From Neolewinella maritima (GTDB lineage Bacteria > Bacteroidota > Bacteroidia > Chitinophagales > Saprospiraceae), in contig NZ_CAKLPZ010000001.1 of assembly GCF_923081025.1 (NCBI RefSeq), positions 682,001 through 746,000 on the forward strand: a stretch of 64,000 nt of DNA. Reading direction: 5' to 3'. Below are positions 37,786-49,700 of the stretch, one piece after another. Position 1 is the first letter of the stretch, and each line of letters begins with the position of its first letter. The notes below the pieces were generated by a model. It searched no databases and had not been told where the DNA came from. It saw only the letters and a list, made by a program, of their open reading frames with translations. The position numbers were made by a program, and so were the translations under genes.

Positions 37786-40700
37786 TTACCGCAGTTTCAC
37801 GAACTGCTTGATCACCTGCCGGTCGTCTTCGATCACCTGTAGCTGGTACATACCACTAGTAAGTACGCTGACCTCCAGGCGCATCCGGTGCAGCTCGCTC
37901 GTCTTGTCTACGAAGAACTGCTTCACCCGGCGTCCGGTAGCATCGGTGATGATGACCTCCACCCGGCCCGTATAGCCACTGCGCAGATCGACAGTGAGTT
38001 GCTCCCGCGCGGGATTGGGGAACAGGGCCACGTGTAGGTCCTCGACATCGGTGGGTTCGCTGCGTTGCAGAGTCGCTGCCGTCGTGAGGGCCTTTGCCGT
38101 GCTACAGTTCGTAGCGGCCAGACCGGTACCGGTGGGGCGTGCATCCAGGTTAGATAGCAGCACCTTATCGACCAGAGTACCCGGCTCCCGGTTGGCTACG
38201 GTGATGGTGTGGGCTCCCGCCGATAGCGCAAAGCTTACCGGAGCAGCGTCGTCGCTGACCTTACGCCATTCGAAGCCGGTGGTCAGGATCTGTTTCCCAT
38301 CGCTCCCTTTCCAGAACTTGAGCCACTTGCCGTCGTCTATCCGCACCCAGAGGGAGTTGCGGGCCCCGTCCGGCGCATCAAGGCGTAGGAAGAGGTAGAA
38401 GGTAGCCGCTTCGTTCACGGTCACGTCGAAGTTCAGTTGCTGGCCAGGATCACCGACCGAGGTAGCGTTGTAGTCCGCCGCGCCGATGAAGTTGGTAAAC
38501 CGTCCGCCACTCGCGTCCGCGGCCTGTTGGATACGCCAGCCACTTCCGATGCGGGCACATTCTGCTTCGAGACTGAAGTCGGTAGAAGCCCCATCGAAGT
38601 TGTCGCAGGCATCACCGATACCGTCTCCATCGCTGTCGGTAGTGTCCAGGGAGTAGTTAGCCGGACAGTTATCATCCGCATTGGCAACGAAGTCCGCAGG
38701 TTGCTCGCAGGCCTGTACCGCATCGGCGGGGTCACCCAGGCCGTCTCCGTCGAAGTCGGCGTAGTAGGTGAACAGTTGCTGATCCGGGTTGGCTACGGTA
38801 GGGCAGTTATCCTCCGCATCTGCTACGCCGTCCCCATCCGTATCCTGGGTGGGGTCGAAGGCCGTGATCGTCAGTTGGCTCGTACCCGTGGCGCCCTGAT
38901 CGTCGGTGACGGTCAGGCGTACGGTGTAGGTGCCGGTCGTGAAGCTTACCCGTGGGGTAGCGCCGCTGGCGGAACCACCGGCCCAGGTCCAGGCGTAGGA
39001 TTCGATGCTGCCGTCGGGGTCGCTGGAGCGGCTACCGTCGAGCTGTACGCTCAGCGGTGACGCGCCCTCGGACACCGAGCTGCTGGCCCGGGCAACGGGA
39101 GGTGCGTTTACCGCTACACCACAGTTATCCGCCAGACTTCCGAGTCCGCTAGGTAGGGTAGCGTCCAGCTTCAGGTGTAGCTTGTCCAGCTTGGCCCCAC
39201 CTTCGCGCCATGCGAAGTCGACCACGTTGCTGCCCTGCTTCAGTACGACCAGTTCCCGCATGCGGTTCCAGTTGAAGGTGTTGGTCGTCTGAATACCGCC
39301 CGACCACTTGTACCACGCGCCATTGTTGACCCGGACCCAGTAGGAGTCCGTATCCCCGTTCAGGGCACTGATGCGGGCGAACAGGTTGTAGCTGCCGGCC
39401 TCGGTGTCGGCTACGATGAAGCGCACACGGTTCGCATCCGTATCGGCGGGGGGCGCACCCAGCGTATTGTTGCCGGGGGAGGCTACGTAGGTCTCGCCGG
39501 AGGCGGTCGCATCGGTGAAGTTCGTCCAGGCACTGCCGACGATACCACATTCGGCTTCGAGCCAGAAGACCGATTTAGTGTAGGTCACACCTTCACACGC
39601 ATCACCAATACCATTGCCGTCGCTGTCTTCCTGGCCGGGGTTGGCAGTCAGGGGGCAGTTGTCCGTGTTATTCAACACATAACCGGCTACCGCGCTACAG
39701 GAGCGCAGGCTGCTGGCGGGGTCACCGAAGCCGTCATCGTCCTGATCGCGGTAGTAGCGCGTACCCCGTCCGATCGTAGCATCGAGCGGTGCACAGTCTT
39801 CGGCATCTGCGATCCCGTCGTTGTCGTCGTCGGGGTCACAGGCATCGCCGAGGCCGTCCTCGTCCGTATCGGTCAGGTCGCTGGAGTTCAGGGTCGGGCA
39901 GTTATCGCGCTGGTTGCTGACGAACCCGGCCGGCTGCACACAGGCCTGTACCGATTCTGCGGGGTTACCCAGACCGTCCCCATCGCGATCGGCGTAGAAG
40001 GTCGGGATCACCTGGTCGGGATTGGCGGTCAGCGGGCAGTTATCCTCCGCATCGATGATGCCATCCCCGTCGGTATCGGCATTCGGATTGAGCGAGCGGA
40101 TGCTGAGCTGCGTAGTACCCGCTCCTCCCTGCTGGTCGATTACCGTGAGGGTGACCGTGTAGGTGCCGGCGGGGAAGGTGGCGCTTGCCGTAGCACCGGT
40201 CGTAGAGCCACCGGCCCAGTTCCAGGCGTAGGTAGCGATGGTACCGTCGGTATCGAAGGAGCCCTTGGCATCCAGGCTTACCCGTAGGGGGGCAGCGCCC
40301 TCCGTGGGGGTAGCCGTAGCGCGTGCTACGGGAGGCTGATTGGTGCGGGTACCACAGTTCGTGGCTTCCTCACCAAGCAGTGTCGGTACGGTCGCTCCCT
40401 TGGTCAGGTGCAGCTTGTCGAGCCGTGCGGGACCTTCCCGCCAGGCGAAGTCGATGCTGTTCGCACCGGCCAGCAGGTCGACGCTGACGCGCATTTTGTT
40501 CCAGTGGAAGGTATTGTCTACCACGATACCACCAGACCATTTGTACCACGCACCGTTATTGACCCGGACCCAGTAAGAATCCGAGTCACCGTTGGCTGCG
40601 CTGATTCGAGCGAAGAGGTTGTATACCCCGGCTTCGGCCTGGTCAATCACGAAGGTCACGTGGTTGGCGGGCTGGTCAGCGGGTACGTTGTTCAGGTCAG

Positions 40701-43700
40701 TATTGCCGAGCGCGTCGACGTACTTGCTACCCGAGGCCGTGGCGTCCGTACGCACCGTCCAGACGGATCCGACGCGGGCACACTCAGCTTCGAGCCAGAA
40801 GCTGGACTTTGCGGCAACGGCTCCGTCACAGACATCTCCGCGTCCGTTGCCGTTGGTATCCACCTGGTCGGGATTAGACTGCGCGGGGCAGTTATCCGTA
40901 TTATCGAGTACGTAGCCAGTAGGCACGGTACAGGCTAGCACGGCCTGAGCGGGATCACCGAAACCATCGCCGTCCTGGTCGGCGTAGTACAGTTTGGCCG
41001 CACCGATCCGGGCGTCGCGCGGGTCACAGTCGTCTGCGTCACGCACGCCGTCGTTGTCGCTGTCTTCGTCACATACATCGCCGATGCCATCCTCGTCCGT
41101 ATCGGTCAGGTCCAGGGAGTACACGCTTGGACAGTTGTCCAGCGCATTGTCCACGTAACCCGCCGGGGCGGTACAGGCTTCGACGAAGGTAGCGGGATCG
41201 CCGTAGCCGTCGCGGTCACCGTCGGCGTAGAAGCGGGGCAGCTGCTGGTCGGGGTTGGCTACGAAGGGGCAGTTGTCGGCGCTATCCTCCACGCCGTCGC
41301 CGTCGTTATCGAGGATGTTGCGGCCTACGGTGAGATTCACTACATCGGTACCCGTAAGGCCCTGTTGGTCGGTGACGGTAAGCGTCACTGCGTACATTCC
41401 TTCCCTGAAGTTGACGCGGGCGCTGGGTCCGGTGGCTGAGCCGCCGGTCCACTGCCAGGCATAGCTGGCAATGCCTCCATCATCGTAGGACGTTGTACCG
41501 TCCAGATTGACGCTAAGGGGCGCCGGACCACTCTGGGGGCTAGCCGTAGCAATAGCCACCGGTGCGGTATTCGGTCCCGTACCACCTCCGAGGGGGAGGA
41601 TCTCCAGGGCCGATAGCTTGGGCTGATTGACACCCCCTACACCAGAAGAAGCATCCAGGCGCAGGTTGAGGGTACCGTCCGTCATCGTGACGCGGTATTC
41701 CTTCACCACGGCGGTGAGGCTACCTACGTCGGCGATGATGTCGTAGTTGTCCTGTACCAATTGGCCCTCCAGCCGCACGTCGAATATGCGTCGGCCGGTA
41801 CCTCCGGCACCGATGGCACCCCAGTAGATCTCGGCGAAGTGTAGGCGCACGGTGTACGCACCATCCGCTAGAGGCAGCGCGTAGCGCAGCACGTAGGGGC
41901 TACCCGCCGTGCGTTCGGTCTGGTAGATAGCGGGCAGACTGTTGTTAGCGTTCAGGTAGCTGTTTCCGTCCAGGAAGTACTGATCGGCCCGGAAGGTGCT
42001 GCCCTGGTTGTCGGTCGTAGGACCGCCGGCATTGATACGGATAGCAGTGGCGCTACCGGTACAGGCATCTCCTTCGTCTACGGTACCGTCACAGTCATTG
42101 TCCTTTCCGTCGCATAGCTCGGCCGCTCCGGGATGGACCGAGGGGTCCGCATCGTCACAGTCACTGGCATTACTCACGAAGCCATCTTCCGGGGCACATA
42201 GTAGTTTGGCTGCGTCCATGTTACCGAAGCCGTCACCGTCCGCATCGCGGTAGTAGCGTGCGGCCTCCGTGATCACTACGATCAGCGTACTGCTCGCTTT
42301 GGTGCAGCTGGCGTTGGCACCACCTACCGTATAGGTGTATACCCCGGAGCTGGCCGTAGCGGGATCGAAGGCATCGGGTACGGGCGAGCCGTAGAGCGTC
42401 CACTGTCCACCGAGTTGGGGGCTACCTCCGAAAGTAAGTAACTGCGCGTACAGGCTGAAGCCCGCCTCGAAGCGGCAGACGGCGATATCCCCTCCGGTAC
42501 CGGGCAGTGCCGGAGTGAGGTTTTCGGTAATGATGATACTGCTCGTAGCGGTGCAGCCATCTGTACCTACTGCGCTGATGCGGTAATTGCCAGCCCTGGT
42601 GACTACCTGCCGACGCCCGGTACCGATGAGGCGATCACCATCATACCAGTAGTAGCTGGGCGACAAGGCTCCGGAGACGGCGGTGAGCTCGATGCTACCT
42701 ACCGAACAGGTCAGTGTGCTGGTCGCAGCGGCGATCCGCAGACTCGGCGCGTTGCCATAATCGGTATTCACCGTTACGCTACTCGTGCCGGGGCAGGTAC
42801 CGTACAGCAGGGTTTCTGAGGTCAGGGTGTATACACCCGGTACGCTGACGACTGGATTGGCGGCTGCGGAGGTAAAGCCGTTGGGCCCGGTCCACTTATA
42901 CACGCCGGTACTGGTCCGTCCATTCAGCTGTACGCTTCCTCCCTCGCAAAAGATGGTCTTGGTCTGTCCGTCGGCGTTGGCCGAAATGGCACAGTCCAGG
43001 TCGCTACTTGCCACGATAAGGCGGAAGGTGCTGCTGGTCATAAGCCCGTTCAGGTCAGTCGCCGTGACGCGCACGGTACTGCTCGTACTGGCGGCACTGT
43101 AGGGCGCGTTGATGACGAATTCCGCCGTACGGCCATCCAGCTCTATCCACTTGGGTAGGGGAGTGCCATTGCTCAGCGTAGCGGAGTAGGTCAGATCGTT
43201 ACCTGCGTATCCCTTATCGAAGGCAGTGGCTACGCCGTAGCTGCGCACCACGCCGGGGTCGACCCGTACGTCGGCGATCGCCGAAGCGCTGGGTGTATTA
43301 AACGGACGGACGTTCGTCAGGTAGGCTGCATTGTCCTGCCAGTCACAGTTGCCCGACCCGGCCGCACAACCAGTGCCGATGTAGTCGTGCAGTACGATGT
43401 AGTCGTTGGGGATCACGTTGCCGTGGTGGTCGATCACCTTGTAGACGCGGATACCCAGAATCTCATTCTTGAGCGTATTGCGGCTCGTACCGCCGGTAGA
43501 GCGGTAGCCGGCAATGCGGATCTGGAAGGGTTCGGTGATACGATCCGTGCGGTCGCCGGCCAGGATGGTCGAGGTGTTGCTAGACTTCGGCAGGATACTC
43601 TGGAACCAGAGGCGGCCCATGCCGTAGTTCATCCCTCCTACGGTCTGGTTGCTGGCGTTCTGCAGCTGCGCAGTCGGTGTGCTGTAGCCCTGGAACGAAC

Positions 43701-46700
43701 CGATGTGGATCATCTGGACCGGCTTGCTGGCGTCCGCCTGCACGAAGTAGGGGGAGAGGATCAGCGATCCTTCCTTACCGCTATCGACGCGGTCGTAAGT
43801 AGGGTAGTCCGAGCTCGGATTGGTCACCAACTGGTTGTTCTCGTCCCGGCCCATGGTGGTCTGGAAGCCGAACACGTCGAAGACCTGCTGGGTCGTGATC
43901 TCATTGCCGCCCTCGATGAATTGGGAGTACGAGCCACTGAAGGTCACCTTAGCGGCGGCGGGGTTGTCTGCATTGGAGGTCAGTACGAGTTGCTCGCGGA
44001 GGATCAGCTTTGCTCCCGCCAGGTCGCGGGCCACGAAGGTGACCGTCGCGTCGGCGTAGCTGCCGGGGGCGATCTCTAGTCCGCCGGCCGCTACGTTCAG
44101 TCCGCTGATGGTGAACAGGGACTCGTCGGTGCTGGTCAGGGCGGTGATCCGCAGGGGAGCGGTACCGTCGTTATGGATCCGCATCACGTTGCTGTCGTGC
44201 ACCCGGGGGCGCTCGCCGTCGTAGAGCTTGACGACGTTATTGTAGTGAAACGAGAAGTAGTCCTCGGCCGGGAAGCCGCGGCTCGTGCCCGGCAGCTTGG
44301 TCATATTCTCGATCCGCAGTACGGCGCCGGTGGCCCGCTCCAGTCGGAGGGTGATCTCCTTCGTGGCGGTATTGCCGTTGCCGTCGGTGGCCCGGGCGAC
44401 TAGCCGGTAGTCGGCCGAGCTCGTACCCACGGGTAGCTGCAGATTGATGGGAGCGGAGTAAGCCACGAAGGCTGCACCGTTCACACTGTAGCCCAGCGAC
44501 TGAATGCCGCTGCCGGATTCGTCCTGCGCGCGCAGCGTCACCGTAGCCTCACCGGCATAGGCACCGCTGGCCGTCTGGAATCCACTCACGTCAGCGATGA
44601 TGGTCGGTAGGGCAGTGGCCCCGTCGATCTTGGTGTAGCTCAGCGCGACGATCTTGCTATTGCCCGTATTGTAGGCTCCGGTGTCGTCGATGGTCAGTTT
44701 GCCGTCGAGTACCCGCACGGTAGCGGAGGCCGTACGGTAGACATCCGTAGCCGTGGGTACGAAGTTCTTGATCAACACCACGCCCTCGGCCCGCAGGAAG
44801 TGCAGACTGTTGTAGTACTGGGGGTCACCGGCCGTCACCTCTACGCGGTAGGTGCCGTTCGGTACCTCGATCTCCCAGTCGCGCGGGGCGCGGGGCGAGA
44901 GGTCTATCTGATCCAGCATAGCGAAGGAGCGCAGCAGCTTGTCTTCGGTAGTACTGGTGTTGGTCACACCGCGCGCCGCACCGCGGGCACTGATGAGGTT
45001 ATCCTGGGGCTGCTTAGTGTCCGGGTTGATCCAACCATAGGTCTTGCCGCCGGGACGGATACCGTACGCCTCACCCACATCAGCCAGGTAGCCGGCGGGC
45101 GGGGTGAAGGTATTGTCCTGAAAATTGATCCGGGCCGCTACGATGACGGTTCCGCTTACAGTGGCCGTTACCGCCAGCTTAGCCGGGGCGTAGCCGCTGG
45201 CCGTAGCCGTCACGGTGGCCGTGTAGGTGCCGTCGGCCAGGGTGTAGGCATTGGCCGCGAAGGTCAGCGGCTCGCCGATACGCACGTCCGTAGGCAGTAC
45301 CACCCAGTCCGCATCGCTGGTGAGCCGGATGGGCGTACCCACGGGAGCGACGCTGGCAATCAACTGCGTACGGGCCGGCGCGGAAACCTGTCCGCGGGCT
45401 GCCTCCAGGTCGATGCGCGCCGGGGCAAAACTGAGCACCTGCGCCCCCGCCCCGGCAGGTTTCACGTTGGTGAGCAGGAAAACGTAGTCCTGGTAGTCGC
45501 CATTGGTCGCGTCTTCAAAACATACGAGGTAGCTGTTTTCCACCAGCTGACCGCTGCGATCGCGTACGGGGTATACCCGGCTGCGGTGGGCGATGCCGGT
45601 GTTGAGCTCGTCCTGGGTGTAGTTGATCCGATTAAAGGTTTTTGACTCCACGTACACGCCGAAGGGCGCGGCGGGGGCGGTGAAGCTGCTGCTACCGGAT
45701 GCCAGACGGGGATAGAGCGTCTGGGCGTTCACGATACCGCCGGCCTGCACACCTACCTGCGTGGTGGTGACCGTGCCACCTGCGTTGGTGTACACACCGA
45801 AGGGCAGGGTCTCCGCCGGAGAGTAGCGGGCTACCGACGCGATGCCTACCGGACCGCTACCGGCCGCGGCGAAGAGCGGTGCGATGACCTCCTGGCCCTG
45901 TACCGTAGCGGCGGTGGTCGTGGTGAGGGTCGTCCATCCCACATCGATCCCCAGTCCGAGGGTATTGACCACGGCCTGAAGGGCGGGTTCCTGGCCGCCT
46001 TCGAAGCCGGCCTTCTTCAGGGCGTGCAGACCGATGCGGAAGTTGCCATCGGTCACGCCATTGGTTTCGATGCTTAGTTCTGCCCCCTGATAGCCAAGGT
46101 TATCCTGGTTCAGATCGGGGGTGTAGGTGACGGTATAGTCCTGCGCGGCCGCGGGTGCCAGGCTGTTGTTCGATGGGCCGGTCACCGAGAATTGATCGGC
46201 GTAGGGACCCGTAAGTCGTACCTCGCCGATGAGTAGCTCAGTCTGGCCGGCATTGGTGATGGTGACGGTCTTGGTGTCAGTCTGCTTACCCTCTGTATTT
46301 ACGGTAGCTTCGAAGAGCAGCTCTTCCGGACTAGCCGTAGCGAGCGGGGCACCGGCGGGGGCTACGTTGCGTACGAGCACGACGATGTCCTGGTAGTCGG
46401 GGGTATTGATGTGCTCCTCGGTGGCTACGATGTAGGCGTTCTCCTCGCCGGGTACTTGGTACACCCGCACGTGGTGGGGCAGGGCACCGCTGAAGGTATT
46501 CAGGGCGTCTTCGCTGTACAGCGTACGGTTGTTGAAGTAGGGCCAGCGGCTGTAGAAGCCGAAGGTGGCTACTCCGGGATTGAACGACAGGTTGCCGCTC
46601 ACCCGGGGGGTGACGGTCTGTCCGTTACCGGCCACATCGTTGCGTACGCTGAACAGCTCGTTGCTGTTAGTTGCATTTCCATCGTACCAGCCAAAGCTTA

Positions 46701-49700
46701 CGATGGGGTCGTTGGCTTCGGGACCGTAAACCGCCAGTACTTCGACCGTTACGTTGCCATTGCCGGCCCGCTGGAACTGCTGTAGACTTAGTTCATCTCC
46801 CAGCAGGTCGTCGTAGGTTTTGCCCGCGGCCAGGTCCAGCGCGGTGGTAGCTGGGTTCTGATCCCCGACCTGAACGGGCAGGCCGTAGGTATCGAGGATC
46901 TGCTGTAGCGAGGGCTCATTGCTGCCACCGAGTCCTTTTTTGCCGAGACCGCGCAGCGCTACTACGACGGGTTCGGCATTGGTGCCGGCGAACGTAAGGG
47001 TAGCCACCTTGGCCCCGGCGGTGGAGGGGGTGAAGCTCACCTGTACCGAGGTAGTGCTATTGACCCCCAGGCTGGCGGGGAAGTTGCCCATGGTAAGGGT
47101 GAAATCAGCCGCATTTGCTCCGGTGATCGTAGCCGTGGCGCCTTCCAGGACGGCGTTGCCGGAGTTGGTGAGGAAGACCGTGGTCTGCTTACCGGATGGC
47201 GCGCTTACGATCTCCTCGGCCAGGATGCGCGTCTTATCTACCGTAAGGAAGGGACGCCGGGTAGCTTGGTTGCTGGGCCGCAGCAGAGTGATGGACTGGG
47301 TGCCGAAGTCGGATACGTACAGGTTGCCGGTACGTACGTCCTCCACGATATCGAGGGGGTCGGTGAAGCCGGTGAAGCCGGGAATACCCACCTTGACGGT
47401 GGCGATATCGCCGTTGGGTCCGTCGGGCAGTAGGGCCATAATGTCCGAGCCGCCACTGTAGCGGCACACCAGTAGGGCACCGCGCAGGTTGCCATTCTCG
47501 GCGTTGCTGCGGTACTCGATCACGCCGTTGGGTGACTTATTGAATTCGAAGTTGAAGGCCGGTCCGCGGAAATTGACGTCGGGCAGGATGCCGGTAGGGT
47601 AGGTGCTGACCTCTCCGGTACCGCCATTGAGGACGAACTCGCCGCGCAGGGGGTTGGGGTGACCGTAGAAGCCGATCGTGCTAGCGGGGTCTACCCGGAA
47701 GAGGTAATCGCGCTGGGTGTTGTTGCCGGTCACGGCGGGGATGGCGGGGTAGCGTCCGGCGGCATCGTCGTAGCGGTACACCGTGCCGTCGGGGCGCCGG
47801 GTGCCGTCGACCGAGGCCGGCGAATTGCTGCCTCCGTTGGTGCCGTTGGTGGGGATGTAGAGCTGTCCGTTCGAGTGCCACACCAGGTCGAAGGCGTTGC
47901 GGATACCGGTGGCGTACAGCGTCAGGGGAGCATCGCGGAAGTAGGGGTTGTAGGTACCGTCGTCGGGAAAGGTCTGGTTGTTCTCCCGGTAGGTGCCGGT
48001 GCCGCTACCGAGGGTAGGTGAATTGGTGTCTGCCGCATTGATGGCTGCCGCACTCATGGTCGTCTTGGCGTTGAGGGGCCAGGTGTTCTGGGGAAGTTTG
48101 TTGAGGTCCAGGCGAAGGCTGGCCGCACTCAGTAGCCGCTCCAGGCGGTTGCCCCAAGCGTTGTCGGGCGCACCTCCGGCGGTATTGGAGCCCTGTAGGA
48201 AGTACAGCACGTTGGGTTGTCCTTCCCGGAAGGTGATGCTGTTCGTGAGGTGATCGCGGCGCGAGCGGGGCAGGTTGGTGACCACCAGTTGCTCGGTACC
48301 CAGATCCGGGCCGCTCAGTTGGCTGATCTTTCCGTCCCAGGCCGGGGCGTTGGTCAGACCGCCGGAGCAGTGGCTGACAAAGGCCAGCAGCTTGTCTGCC
48401 GTAGCGTCGGGGGAGAAGGTGAAGCCCACGGCGGAGCGCGAGCCGTACGTATCGGTCAGGGTAGTGATGCTGGTCTTGCCGCTCAGGGTGCCATCATCGG
48501 CTACGTCGAAGCGGTCAACCACCCCGTCGATACTGAGGCCGTAGAGGCGTCCGTCGGGACCGATCTCCAGGCTAGTATAGCGTGCCTGGGTAGCTACTTT
48601 ACCGCCACTGGTAAAGGAGACGGCATCCAGATCACCCCCACCGCCGGTCACACCGGTGCTGGTCGTGAAGGTGGAGCTGAAGGCTGCGAAGGCTACGCCG
48701 GTTAGGTCCTTTACGCCGTCCACCTCAAAGCGGTAGGTCGTATTGGCCTCCAGGGGGAACAAGGGCGTCAGGTTGATCGCATCACCCCCGCCGGTACCGT
48801 TGGTCGTAGCGGGCACGGCCGTATTGGAGGGTAGCTTGAAGAGCCGCACGGTCTGGGGAGAGATCGTACTGTTGTCTACCCCGAATACGCCGTTGCGGCC
48901 GTTGGGCAGAAAGAGTTCGTTGGCGGATACCGATGTGCTGGGCGACACGCCTACCGCACCGTCGCGGGGCAGTACGGCGGTCACGCGCGGCACGCCACTG
49001 CTGGCTACTTCGCCGATGGCGAAGTTGTCGAACGCAAAGTCGATGGCATCCGCAGCCGCTGCGTTGCGGTGGGAGGTGAACACTCCCGCGTAGGATAGCC
49101 GGGGAGTACCCGCTTGCCCGTCGTGGTCGGTGCCGGTAATGAAGGATACGGGTACGGCGAGCGTGCCTACTCCGTCTTCGGTCACGGGAATGGCCGTGCC
49201 ACTATTGACTACGTAGGTAGCCGCTACGGTGCGGGCTACGGGGTTCAGGACGAGTTCCAGGCGGAGGACCTGGGCCGTAGAAGCAAATTCTTCCGTGGTC
49301 AGCGAGCTAAGTACCACGGCGGTAGCATCGGTGGGGTCGATGGTCTCGACCATGAGCTGGATCCGCTGTAGTCCACTGGCCGACTTGATGGCTACCAGCT
49401 TGATGTAGTTATCCTCCCCGAGGCCGTACCATAGGCCGCCCTGCTGGGAGTTTGCACCGGCGCTTGCGTCGAAGTTCGGCTGAGTGAGATCTACGGATAC
49501 AGCAAAGGCCCTGGCGGGCGCGGAGATGCCTACGCCCAGTGCATTCACCTGGCTGTTGGTATTGGCACTGACCGCCGGCCGCTGGTAGTTGATGCCTTTG
49601 GTGCTGGTCACGACCAGCTTGCCGCCCACTACCGTGAGCAGGCTCGGCTCCATGCCCGGTACGTTGGGGTTGGTGGGCGTAGCGGGGAATAGGTTATTGG

